A stretch of DNA of 64,000 nt from DATEPR01 sp036502345 (GTDB lineage: Bacteria > Actinomycetota > Actinomycetes > Mycobacteriales > Pseudonocardiaceae): the NCBI GenBank assembly GCA_036502345.1, contig DASXYT010000091.1, positions 36,418 to 100,417 of the forward strand, read 5' to 3'. Below the pieces are notes generated by a model. It had not been told where the DNA came from, did no database searches, and was given only the letters and a program-made list of their open reading frames with translations. Shown here in pieces: positions 25,956 to 33,850 of this stretch. Position 1 is the stretch's first letter. Every line of letters begins with the position of its first letter. The position numbers and the translations under genes were made by a program.

Positions 25956-26126
25956 TACGGGCCTGGTCTCGATCTCGATCTCCGGCCACGGTGTCAGGCG
26001 GAGCTTGATCCGCACATCTCGCCGGGGGTCGGCCAGCAGCCGGAGGACCAGCCAGCCTGCCCAGGTGAGTGTCAGCACGACGACCAGGACGAACAACCAG
26101 GCGTTACCCGCGAAGAGCGTCGCCAT
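25947..26126 (-). CDS. small single-span membrane protein, 59 aa
   Basis: A 59-codon reading frame on the minus strand with an excellent AAGGAG ribosome binding site 6 nt before its ATG (26126). The protein starts MATLFAGNAWLFVLVVVLTL, a single hydrophobic helix at about residues 7-30, followed by a basic cytoplasmic-type tail RLLADPRRDVRIKLRLTPWP and an acidic C-terminus EIEIETRPVSG. I do not recognise a family. The strong site, length of the hydrophobic helix and positive-inside charge pattern support a real gene. It converges with the Ddn-like gene and is divergent from the peroxiredoxin. Confidence 0.6.
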   Translation of the reverse strand: MATLFAGNAWLFVLVVVLTLTWAGWLVLRLLADPRRDVRIKLRLTPWPEIEIETRPVSG

Positions 26127-26273
26127 CTCGGCTCCTTGACCGCCAGGGCATCAGATGTTCCCCCAGACGCGGCGGTCCTGCGCTGTCCCGACCATAGCAA
26201 CCGCGACGCGTTCGCACATCCACCGATCGAGTCGGCCGGTATCGTGGTGGAGTCGAACAGCGAGGGAGTCGAT

Positions 26274-26831
26274 GTGACGGATCCGGTGGATCTTCCCGTC
26301 CCCGAGGACGACGGCGCGGCCGACCAGCTGCCCGGCACAGCGCTGCCGGCGCTGGAGTTCCTCGGCACGGCCGGCGAGCAGGTCCGGATCGACCGGTTCG
26401 GCCCCGGTCGCACGGTGCTCTACGTCTATCCGCGCACCGGCCGGCCGGACACCGAACTGCCCGACGGGTGGGACGAGATCCCCGGCGCCCGGGGCTGCAC
26501 CCCGGAGGCGTGCGCGTTCCGTGACCACCACGCCGACCTGGTCGCCGCGGGTGCCGTCGGGGTGTTCGGTCTGTCCGGTCAGGACACCGACTACCAGCGG
26601 GAAGCGGTGGAGCGTCTGCGGTTGCCGTTCCAGATGCTCGCCGACCCGACGCTCCGCCTGGCCGACGCGCTCGACCTGCCGACGTTCGAGGCCGGCGGGA
26701 TGACGCTGTACCGCCGGCTGACCATGATCGTCCTGGACGGCGTGATCGAGCACGTGTTCTACCCGGTGTTCCCGCCGAACGAGCACGCCGAGCAGGTGCT
26801 GCGCTGGCTCAAGGACAATCCGCGCGAGTAG
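26274..26831 (+). CDS. peroxiredoxin-like (AhpC/TSA fold) protein
   Basis: A thioredoxin-fold peroxidase-like protein of 185 residues. After an acidic N-terminus, LPGTALPALEFLGTAGEQV and TVLYVYPRTGRPD resemble the start of Prx proteins. The segment GCTPEACAFRDHHADL carries the peroxidatic Cys and a second Cys four residues on, as in PrxQ-like enzymes, followed by GVFGLSGQDTDYQREAVERL and LPFQMLADPTLRLADALDLP. I chose GTG 26274 with GAGGGA upstream; the open frame extends further back to 26136 without a better site. The 3' end overlaps the convergent WbsX-like gene by 23 bp. Confidence 0.88.
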   Translation: MTDPVDLPVPEDDGAADQLPGTALPALEFLGTAGEQVRIDRFGPGRTVLYVYPRTGRPDTELPDGWDEIPGARGCTPEACAFRDHHADLVAAGAVGVFGLSGQDTDYQREAVERLRLPFQMLADPTLRLADALDLPTFEAGGMTLYRRLTMIVLDGVIEHVFYPVFPPNEHAEQVLRWLKDNPRE

Positions 26832-27927
26832 GCACCGCCGGACTATGCCCCAGGCCACGTTCCAGAGCTTCGAGAAATGCCCGGCCGAAGTGCTGGTCGG
26901 GTTCCAGCACCGATCCCTCGGCCCATTCGTTCCAGGATTTGACGAAGATCATGTGCGGGTGTCGCATCGCTTGTTCCTGGCGTGCCGCCGCCGTGACCGC
27001 GGTTTCGAAGACACCAGGATCGGGATTGTGCAACAACACGCCTCGTTTGCCGGAACGAGGCGTGTTGTCGAACCCCGGCGCGACGCACGGGTGTTGCCGG
27101 AAACCCGTGCTGCGCCCGAACAGCAGCCAGTCGGCGTACGCGCTGTCGTAGGCGAAGGCCCTGGGGTTCTCCCGCAGTGGCAAGCCGGGGAAATCCGACT
27201 CCAAGCCGTGCCCCCGAGGTGGCGGGGCCGGGTTCCACACCCCGGCGTCCAGCGGCTGGTCCAGGTCGTACGCCCAGGGGCCGTCGGTGTCGCCGATCAG
27301 GTAGAGGCCCGGCAGGCCGGCGTCCACCGCCAGCTGTCGCCAGAGAACCACCAGCTGCCGCAGGTCAGGAATGTCGCTGGGGCGGAACAGATAGAGGACC
27401 GGGCTGCCGTCGACGGTCAGGTATCGCTCGTCCGTGAAATGCGGGAGCAGATAGTTGAAATGCTTGATGTGATCGGCCTCGCCGAGATACAGCTGCCGCT
27501 GCAGCACCTCGTCACCGCGACCGTGCCACACCCCCGTCCAGCTCTGGTTGGCCCAGCCGAGGCAGTAGCGGTGCGGCAGTTTCGGATCGGCGAGCAGATC
27601 CGCGGCCGGCCGTTCCAGCAGTTGGACGCCGCCGCCGAACCAATAGTGCCAGTAGCACAGGGCCGTCACGCCGTACCGGGTCGCGAGCTCCCACTGCGCC
27701 CGGCGGGTCTCGGGTACGCGGAGATCGTAGAAGCCCAGGTCGCGCGGTAGTCGTGGCTGTTGGTGGCCGTCGAAGAGCGGTCGGGCCGCCGCGACGTGCG
27801 TCCATTCCGTGAACCCGGGTCCCCACCAGCGGTCGTTCTCCGGTATCGGGTGGAACTGGGGCAGGAAGAACGCGACCACCTCGAGCGGCGATGCTGGCGC
27901 GTAGCTGTCCATTCGGCTGACTCCCAA
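26809..27927 (-). CDS. WbsX-like (GH99-like domain) protein
   Basis: A 372-residue protein of the WbsX/glycosyl hydrolase 99-like family, often found in surface polysaccharide loci and of debated activity. Signature segments: VVAFFLPQFHPIPENDRWWG, GFTEWTHVAAARPLFDGHQQ, LCYWHYWFGG, YCLGWANQSWTGVWHG and the C-terminal IFVKSWNEWAEGSVLEPDQ. The ending NEWAEG is characteristic of the group. No other polysaccharide genes are adjacent. It is divergent from the large BTAD regulator, with about 130 bp between starts, and converges with the peroxiredoxin gene. Confidence 0.9.
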   Translation of the reverse strand: MGVSRMDSYAPASPLEVVAFFLPQFHPIPENDRWWGPGFTEWTHVAAARPLFDGHQQPRLPRDLGFYDLRVPETRRAQWELATRYGVTALCYWHYWFGGGVQLLERPAADLLADPKLPHRYCLGWANQSWTGVWHGRGDEVLQRQLYLGEADHIKHFNYLLPHFTDERYLTVDGSPVLYLFRPSDIPDLRQLVVLWRQLAVDAGLPGLYLIGDTDGPWAYDLDQPLDAGVWNPAPPPRGHGLESDFPGLPLRENPRAFAYDSAYADWLLFGRSTGFRQHPCVAPGFDNTPRSGKRGVLLHNPDPGVFETAVTAAARQEQAMRHPHMIFVKSWNEWAEGSVLEPDQHFGRAFLEALERGLGHSPAVPTRADCP

Positions 27928-27960
27928 CAGATGCGGCCAGACTGCCGCGCCGTGAAACGA

Positions 27961-28016
27961 TGCCCTGCCGGTTATCGGTGGTGGTTTAATGGCATATTGG
28001 TCGGCAGGTCAGGGCA
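27961..28016. promoter_or_regulatory. inverted repeat around AT-richer core, candidate promoter/operator
   Basis: TGCCCTGCCG (27961-27970) is mirrored by CGGCAGG (28002-28008) and CAGGGCA (28010-28016). The repeats flank a noticeably AT-richer core (GTTTAATGGCATATTGG region). The position, between the divergent WbsX-like gene and the BTAD regulator, fits a promoter with an operator. The regulator may bind here, but this is inference. Confidence 0.35.
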
Positions 28017-28059
28017 CACCTTCGCGTGGGGCCGGTGGTTGTGGTTGAACGGCGCAGGG

Positions 28060-31000
28060 GTGCGGTTCCGGTTGCTGGGGCCGGTCGAGGTCGGCGTCGG
28101 TGACCGGTTGGTGGACGTCGGGGCGGCCCGGCAACGGTGTGTGCTGGCGGTCCTGTTGCTGGACGCCAACCGCGGTGTCTCGGTGGACCAACTCGTGGAG
28201 CGGGTGTGGGGCGGCCGCAGGCTGCCGGAGCGGCCGCGCAAGGCGGCGCAGATCTACGTGTCACTGCTGCGCAGCGCGTTGTCCGGCATCGGCGGAGCCG
28301 TCATCGTGCGCCGGCCGGACGGCTACCTGATCGAGGTGCCCGAGCAGCGTGTCGACGTGCACGAGTTCCACGAGTTGGTCGAGCAGGCGCGTGCCTGTGT
28401 CGACGACGACCGTGCCGCCGCCCTGTTCACGCGGGCGCTGGGGATGTGGCGTGGTGAGGCGTTCGGCGAGTTGGACACGCCGTGGCTGGCCGATGTCCGG
28501 GAGAGCCTGAACCAGCAGCGCCGCACCGCCGAGCGTGATCTGACGGATCTACAGCTGCGGCGGGGGCAGCACGGGATCGTGTTGGACCGGTTGTCCCGCT
28601 GGGCGCGGGAACATCCGCTGGACGAGCGGCTGACCGGTCAGTTGATGCTGGCGCTGTTCCGCAGCGGCCGCCAGGCCGACGCCATCGCCGAGTACCAGCG
28701 GGTACGGGACCGGCTCGCCGACGAACTGGGCACCAACCCCGGCCGGGCACTGCACGAGCTGTACCAGCGGATCCTGACCGATGATCCCTCGCTGGCCGTC
28801 GCGCCTGCGTCGACCCAAGCCGTTGTCCCCCGCCAACTGCCGGTCGCGCCACGGTGGTTCACCGGCCGGCACGCGGAACTGGCCACGGTGCTCAGCCACC
28901 TGCCCGACGCTGTCGGTGCCGGGGGTGTCGTGGCGATCTCGGCCATCGACGGGATGGCAGGCGTCGGCAAGACCGCGCTGGCTGTGCACACCGCGCACCA
29001 ACTGGCCCCGAGGTTTCCCGACGGGCAACTGTTCATCGACCTGCACGGCTACACCCAGGGCTTTCCGCCGAGAACAGCCGGCGACGCCCTGGACCGGCTG
29101 CTGCGCGCGCTCGGCGTGCCGCACCAGCAGATCCCCCGGGACGCCGAGGAGCGTGCCGCGCTGTACCGGCAACGCCTCGCCGACACCAGAACCCTGATCG
29201 TGCTGGACAACGCCCTGGACGAGGCCCAGGTCCGGCCGCTGCTGCCCGGCGGGTCCGGCTGTCTGGTGCTGGTGACCAGCCGTCGACGACTGAAGGGGCT
29301 GGACGACGCCTACCCGCTGTCGCTGGACGTGCTGCCCCGGTCGGACGCCCTTGCCCTGCTGAGCACGGTGTCCGGGCGCGATGGGGCCCGTCCTGTGTTG
29401 GCCGAGATCGCCGAGTTGTGTGGGCGGCTACCGCTGGCGCTGCGCATCGCCGCCGCGTTGCTGCGCCACCGGCCCGCCTGGAGTCTTGAACAACTGGCCG
29501 AACTGCTGCGCGACCAGGACCGCAGGGTCAGCAAGCTGTCCGACGGCGAGCGCGATCTCGGTGCCGTGTTCGCCCTCTCCTACCTGAACCTCACCGACAC
29601 CCACCAGCGCCTGTTCCGCAGGCTGGGGCTGATCCCCGGTCCGGACACCGACGCCGCTGCCGCCGCTGCCCTCGCCGACACCGACCAGGACACCGCGGCA
29701 TCCCTGTTGGAGAACCTGGTCGACCACAACCTGCTCAGCCAGCACACTCCCGGCCGCTACCGGATGCACGACCTGATCCGGCTGCATGCCCGCACTCTCG
29801 CCCACCAGGACTCCGACCACACCGCCGCGCTGGACCGCCTACTGGACCACTACCAGCACACCGCGGCCAGGGCCGAGGACCTGGTCACGCCGTTTCCCGG
29901 CGCGGAGAGCGCAGGCCCGGTCCCCGTGCACCTGCCTGACCCGGACGCCGCGTGGGCGTGGCTGCGCGCCGAACGCCCCAACCTGCTCGCGGCCCTCGAA
30001 CACGCCACCGATGCGGAGCGCGTGATCGCCATGACAGCAGGCCTGGCAACGCTGCTGCACGTGGACGGGCCATGGCCCCGGGCCATCGACCTGCATACCG
30101 TCGCCGCGGCCACCGCACTCCGCATCGGCGACCAACGCGGCCGTGCCAACGCGCTGACCAGGCTGGGTGACGCTCGCAGGGCGACCGGCGACTTCTCCGG
30201 CGCGCTCCGCGACCTGCACCTGGCCAGGAGCCTGTCCCGCGACCTCGGTGATCGTCGTGCGCAGGCCAACGCACTGACCCGGCTTGGCCAGATCCGAGGG
30301 TTGACCGGGGACCACTCCGGTGCGATCCGCGATCTGCACGACGCCCTGGACCTGTTCCTGCGGATCGGCGAACAACGCGGGCAGGCCAACGCGTTGACCA
30401 TGCTGGGCCAGATCGGTGGGATGAGTGGCGACCTGCCGAACGCGGCCCGCGCGCTCCGGGCCGCCCTTGACCTGTTCCGGGAACTGGACGACCGGCACGG
30501 GCAGGCCGACGCCCTCGCCCGCCTCGGCCCGGTACAGCGACGCACCGGCGATTTCCCCGGTGCGCTCCGTGACCTGCGTGAAGCGCTGTCCCTGTATCGG
30601 GATCTCGGCGACCGGCACGGCCAGGCCGTCGCGCTGGCATGCCTCGGCGACGTGCGGGGGTTGACCGGTGACCGGCCCGGTGCGATCCGTTCGCTGCTGG
30701 CCGCCCTGGACCTGTTCCGCCGCTTGGGTGAACTGCTCGGGCAGGCCAACGCGTTGACCATGTTGGGGCAGGTCAGGGGGATGAGCGGCGACCATGCCGG
30801 TGCCATGCGTGACCTCGGTGAGGCCCTTGACCTGTTCCGGCGTACCGGTGCCCATGGCCAGGAGGTCTGGGCGATGAACCACTACGCCACCACGCTCGCG
30901 GCGGCCGGCAATCGCAGGCAGGCCCTGACCATGCATCGGGACGCGCTGCACCTGGCCAGGCGGACGCACCAGCCGGAGCACGAGGCCGGTGCGCTGGAAG

Positions 31001-31143
31001 GGATCGGCGAATGCCAACTGTGTGACGGCGACACCGAGACCGGCACAACACATCTGCTGCAGGCGCTGGAGATCTTCCAACGCCTGTTCATGGCACCGGA
31101 CGCCGACCGCGTCCGAACCCGGCTCACCCAACTCGCCCATTGA
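28060..31143 (+). CDS. AfsR/SARP-family regulator: BTAD, NB-ARC NTPase and TPR domains
   Basis: A 1027-residue regulator of the AfsR type. Residues 1-90 form an OmpR-like DNA-binding domain (VRFRLLGPVEVGVGDRLVDV, QLVERVWGGRRLPERPRKAA, IVRRPDGYLIEV). Residues 95-245 form the BTAD domain. A STAND NTPase follows, with P-loop GMAGVGKT at about residue 298, LIVLDNALDE (Walker B-like) and LPLALRIAAALL. From residue 690, TPR-like 40-residue repeats reach nearly to the end. The GTG at 28060 places the DNA-binding fold at the very N-terminus; open frame upstream reads through the divergent gene's leader. Such proteins usually activate secondary metabolism or development. The nearest biosynthetic cluster is over 10 kb away, so its target is uncertain. 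Confidence 0.93.
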   Translation: MRFRLLGPVEVGVGDRLVDVGAARQRCVLAVLLLDANRGVSVDQLVERVWGGRRLPERPRKAAQIYVSLLRSALSGIGGAVIVRRPDGYLIEVPEQRVDVHEFHELVEQARACVDDDRAAALFTRALGMWRGEAFGELDTPWLADVRESLNQQRRTAERDLTDLQLRRGQHGIVLDRLSRWAREHPLDERLTGQLMLALFRSGRQADAIAEYQRVRDRLADELGTNPGRALHELYQRILTDDPSLAVAPASTQAVVPRQLPVAPRWFTGRHAELATVLSHLPDAVGAGGVVAISAIDGMAGVGKTALAVHTAHQLAPRFPDGQLFIDLHGYTQGFPPRTAGDALDRLLRALGVPHQQIPRDAEERAALYRQRLADTRTLIVLDNALDEAQVRPLLPGGSGCLVLVTSRRRLKGLDDAYPLSLDVLPRSDALALLSTVSGRDGARPVLAEIAELCGRLPLALRIAAALLRHRPAWSLEQLAELLRDQDRRVSKLSDGERDLGAVFALSYLNLTDTHQRLFRRLGLIPGPDTDAAAAAALADTDQDTAASLLENLVDHNLLSQHTPGRYRMHDLIRLHARTLAHQDSDHTAALDRLLDHYQHTAARAEDLVTPFPGAESAGPVPVHLPDPDAAWAWLRAERPNLLAALEHATDAERVIAMTAGLATLLHVDGPWPRAIDLHTVAAATALRIGDQRGRANALTRLGDARRATGDFSGALRDLHLARSLSRDLGDRRAQANALTRLGQIRGLTGDHSGAIRDLHDALDLFLRIGEQRGQANALTMLGQIGGMSGDLPNAARALRAALDLFRELDDRHGQADALARLGPVQRRTGDFPGALRDLREALSLYRDLGDRHGQAVALACLGDVRGLTGDRPGAIRSLLAALDLFRRLGELLGQANALTMLGQVRGMSGDHAGAMRDLGEALDLFRRTGAHGQEVWAMNHYATTLAAAGNRRQALTMHRDALHLARRTHQPEHEAGALEGIGECQLCDGDTETGTTHLLQALEIFQRLFMAPDADRVRTRLTQLAH
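30127..30846 (+). repeat. six in-frame 120-bp tandem repeats encoding TPR units
   Basis: Units begin at 30127, 30247, 30367, 30487, 30607 and 30727, an exact 120-bp period inside the regulator gene. Each encodes 40 residues of the pattern G-D-x-x-G-Q-A-N-A-L-T-x-L-G, then T-G-D-x-x-G-A-x-R-D-L and A-L-D-L-F-R. Nucleotide similarity between units is high (for example GGGCAGGCCAACGCGTTGACC recurs in several), suggesting recent duplication or gene conversion. Confidence 0.9.
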
Positions 31144-31276
31144 AACACCCCTGGTGGTGCACGCCGACATTCAGCCGGTCAGACCCGCTGAACCGGGCGG
31201 CGCAGGTGCCGTGCCAACGGATCGCTAGCGGGGCGGGGCACGATGCTTGCTCGACTCGAGTACGGGGAGAGGACGC

Positions 31277-31663
31277 ATGCGAGGACGAACCAGGCTGACG
31301 GCCGCCACCTTCGCCACTCTGTCCGCGGCGGGGATCCTGGTCGGCGTGCTACCGATCACCGCGGCAGCAGCGCCTGCCGTGAACTGCATCCAGAATCCGG
31401 CTGCCAACGGGAACAGCAAGGCCCACTTCAACGGCACGAACGTCAACATCCGCACCGGCCCGTTCACCTCGTGCACCGCGGTCGGCGAAGGTCAGCCGGG
31501 CAACAAGCTGATCGCGCGCTGCGAGACGACCAACAGCAACGGCGTCGACTGGACATATCGTGGCGACGGCGAAGCGGCTCTTGGGGTGACTGCGGGCCGC
31601 TGCCGCTACGGCGTCCACTTGGGACTTGCCAACTCCGATCACGAGCGAGCAACGGCGCTGTAG
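31277..31663 (+). pseudogene. secreted SH3b-like protein, 3'-truncated and fused to unrelated sequence
   Basis: An ATG with GGGGAGAGG upstream begins a 128-codon frame. Residues 1-32 are a clear secretion signal (MRGRTRLTAATFATLSAAGI, ending TAAAAP). The mature part NVNIRTGPFTSCTAVGEGQP, LIARCETTNSNGVDWTY looks like a small bacterial SH3-type wall-binding domain. After WTY (about base 31558) the sequence changes: the remaining 35 residues are the antisense of a BMP-type gene fragment on the other strand and have no SH3 character. The final part of the SH3 domain is therefore missing. A truncated product could still be secreted. Confidence 0.7.
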
Positions 31664-31940
31664 CAACGTGTTCGCGTACGGCTCGGCGTTACCCGATGTC
31701 TGTGGGCCCGCCACGACCAGATAGGACACCTTGGCCCTCGTCGCCAGCGACGCGTCCTGCATGCCGGCCCACACCGGGCGCACGGCCGGGTCGGCCAGGC
31801 CTTGCGAGCCGGTCAGCAGGCAGGCGTCGAACGCGGTGTACTGCCGTGCCCTGGTCGGTGGCGAGGTCCGCGCCGGCGCGGACGGCCATAGCGCGACAAG
31901 CAGTACCACTGCGACGACCACCGCCAGTCGGTCGAGTCGC
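31558..31940 (-). pseudogene. fragment of a BMP/basic-membrane-protein-like substrate-binding protein
   Basis: The minus strand encodes a stretch that reads as the N-terminal part of a secreted binding protein: hydrophobic leader RLAVVVAVVLLVALWPSAPA, then QYTAFDACLLTGSQGLADPA, VRPVWAGMQDASLATRAKVS, YLVVAGPQTSGNAEPYANTL and LQRRCSLVIGVGKSQVDAVA, ending SHPKSRFAVA. Beyond that the frame runs into the antisense of the SH3 gene, so the C-terminal two thirds are missing. No convincing start is seen upstream, where the DNA becomes Rhs coding sequence on the other strand. It is an inverted remnant flanked by two other truncated genes. Confidence 0.65.
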
Positions 31941-33058
31941 AGGACTCGAACGGCAACATCACCAGCACGGTGTACGACCCCGACGGCAACCCGGCGTCGG
32001 TCACCGCACCCGGTTACACACCACCGGGAGCGACCGCGCCGGTCACGTCGACGACGGTCAACACGTACGACAAGGTCGGCGAGTTGACCTCTCAGTCCGA
32101 CGGACTGACCAACACGACGCACTACGTCTACGACCAGGTCGGCGACCTCGTCAGGACGACCGATCCGGCCGGTGGCAACACCGATTCCACGTTCGACACC
32201 AACGGTGACGAGCTGTCCGAGACCGACCCGACCGGCGCGCAGTCCCAGTCGACGTCCGACTTCATGGGCCGCCCGGTCACGTCGACCGTGCTGGACCGCG
32301 TCCCGACCGCGGTCAGCTCGACGACGACCAGTTCGTATGCCGCGTCGGCGACGAACCCGGGTGGTGCGTTCCTCGCGTCGAGCCGCACGCAGGACGGCGC
32401 GGTCACCTCGTACGGCTACGACAACCTCGGTGAGCGCACGTCGATCACCGACGCCGCAGGCAACACGACCCACTCCACATACAACTTCCTCGGTGACCAG
32501 CAGACCACGACGCTGCCGGACGGCACCTCCAGCACGGTCAGCTACGACCCGGCCGAGGACCCGGTGCGGGTCACGCAGAACGACGCCAGCGGCACACTGC
32601 TGGCCGCGACCTCGGCCACCTACGTCGTCGATCACCACGTTGTTCGGCTACGACGCGGTCGGCAACCGGACACGGATGACCGATGGGCGGGGCAACGCCT
32701 GGGACTACACGTACAACTCGTGGAACGTGCCGCAGTCCACCATCGAGCCAGGCACGGCCGCGTACAGCAGCACGGCCGATCGGACGTTCACCACGGCCTA
32801 CGACGCCGACGGCGGTTGGCTAGTCAAGCGCAGGGTGCATTGGATAATCCCAAGTCGTTCGGTTACGGAGTCTCCGTTAGGCCAGTAGAGGGACCTGTTG
32901 AAGGCGCTTCGATCTTCACGAAGCAGCAGGCAGAAGATACGGGATTCTCCCTGCTCTTTACACCTACGAAGAGCCTTTCGCAACATCACATGCTGATCTT
33001 TCCAGATCAGGTTGACACCGCAGTCCAGAAATCCTACAATTCAATGCTCGGTCGGTGA
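31941..33058 (+). pseudogene. Rhs/YD-repeat polymorphic toxin remnant with C-terminal toxin tip
   Basis: A 5'-truncated Rhs protein. YD repeats are plain: YDPDGNPASVTAPGY, YDKVGELTSQSDGLTN, YDQVGDLVRTTDPAGG, YDNLGERTSITDAAGN and YNFLGDQQTTTLPDGT. Near base 32635 the repeats move to another frame (FGYDAVGNRTRMTDGRGN, WDYTYNSWNVPQSTIEPG) until about 32825. The sequence then returns to the first frame with a non-repeat tail, NPKSFGYGVSVRPVEGPVEG to QKSYNSMLGR, ending at 33058. This tail is AT-richer than the rest and looks like the variable toxin domain of such proteins. Most of the core shell, and any N-terminal secretion part, is missing, and the frame is broken, so it is a remnant. The following gene is a likely immunity gene. 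Confidence 0.75.
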
Positions 33059-33094
33059 CAGTAAAATAATAGCGGTAAAATTTAGCGAGGATTG

Positions 33095-33460
33095 ATGCAG
33101 GCAGATGTAATGCTTATTTTCGACTGGCGCGATGGACCCTGCGAGGGAGTTCTGAGGGAGAGAGCCGACGCTGGTTGCTGGTATTTCAAACTGCTTGCGG
33201 AGCGCCCCAGTTCGTCTGACCTGGATGATCGACTGTTTGGTCTATGGTCAATCCAGAATCCGGACTCCAAAATGTTAGTCGATGAGTTCGGCGACGCTTC
33301 GCCCGGTACGCACGTATGGCCGACGGTTGGCGGGTTGGGATCTCAGGATGCTCGCGGAATCGTCGAGCCCCTGCTGTCTGCTGAACGAAATATGCCAGAC
33401 CGAATAATTCGCACCTCGGATTTCGTCGGCCTATTAGAAGCATGGACGGTATTGGGTTGA
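33095..33460 (+). CDS. probable immunity protein for the Rhs toxin tip
   Basis: A 121-residue acidic-to-neutral cytoplasmic protein with no signal (starts MQADVMLIFDWRDGPCEGVL). WYFKLLAERPSSSDLDDRLF and a C-terminal FVGLLEAWTVLG give a small globular look. It begins 36 bp after the Rhs toxin tail on the same strand, in the AT-richer patch, which is the classic position and base composition of an immunity gene in polymorphic toxin loci. I know no definite family name. GAGG stands 4 nt before the ATG. A strong terminator overlaps the stop codon. Identification rests on context; fold and interaction are unproven. Confidence 0.6.
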   Translation: MQADVMLIFDWRDGPCEGVLRERADAGCWYFKLLAERPSSSDLDDRLFGLWSIQNPDSKMLVDEFGDASPGTHVWPTVGGLGSQDARGIVEPLLSAERNMPDRIIRTSDFVGLLEAWTVLG

Positions 33461-33515
33461 CCGAGCGGGCTCGGGCGCAACTCGATCGAGCCCGCCCAGT
33501 CAACCCAGATTTTTG
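33453..33515 (+). terminator. rho-independent terminator after immunity gene
   Basis: TGGGTTGAC (33453-33461) pairs with GTCAACCCA (33499-33507) and, inside it, CGGGCTCG (33466-33473) pairs with CGAGCCCG (33487-33494). The hairpin is followed directly by GATTTTT. It is the clearest intrinsic terminator in the window. The stem overlaps the last codons of the immunity gene. Confidence 0.85.
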
Positions 33516-33589
33516 ATCAGCCTGGTCGATCTAGTTGATCGCTGATCCAGGAGTGTGTTCGGCGACTGGGCTGCTGTGAGCGAGGTTTC

Positions 33590-33850
33590 ATGACGACACC
33601 AGAGGATCGGGCTGTGATCCTGTCGCTGGTCATCGTGCCTGGCCGGCCTACCAAGGGCACGCCGGAGGATGTCCTTCGCCACTTCGGCTCCCGTGCGTTG
33701 GCGAGAAAAGCGATCTGGGCCCTCGGGAAAACCCCGGGACCCGAGGCTGATCAGGCATTGCGTCGGTTGCTCGACTCCGAGGACGAGATCCTGCGCGACA
33801 GGGCGCAAGCGCAACTCGCCCGGCGAACGGAACAGGCGCAAGGCGGATGA
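33590..33850 (+). CDS. small protein of unknown function, 86 aa
   Basis: An 86-residue soluble protein with no signal or membrane segment. GCGAGG lies just upstream of the ATG. It contains two helical-looking stretches, EDVLRHFGSRALARKAIWAL and EADQALRRLLDSEDEILRDR, with a charged tail RAQAQLARRTEQAQGG; the pattern loosely resembles one HEAT-like helical pair but I would not assign a family. Its stop overlaps the start of the XRE-type gene by 4 bp (ATGA), so the two are translated together and may act together. Confidence 0.65.
   Translation: MTTPEDRAVILSLVIVPGRPTKGTPEDVLRHFGSRALARKAIWALGKTPGPEADQALRRLLDSEDEILRDRAQAQLARRTEQAQGG

Noticed and set aside
31141..31151. Second copy of the inverted-repeat element (TGAAACACCCC after the BTAD regulator)
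   Set aside because: Only the 11-bp core of one arm matches, there is no partner arm nearby, and it overlaps the regulator's stop codon.
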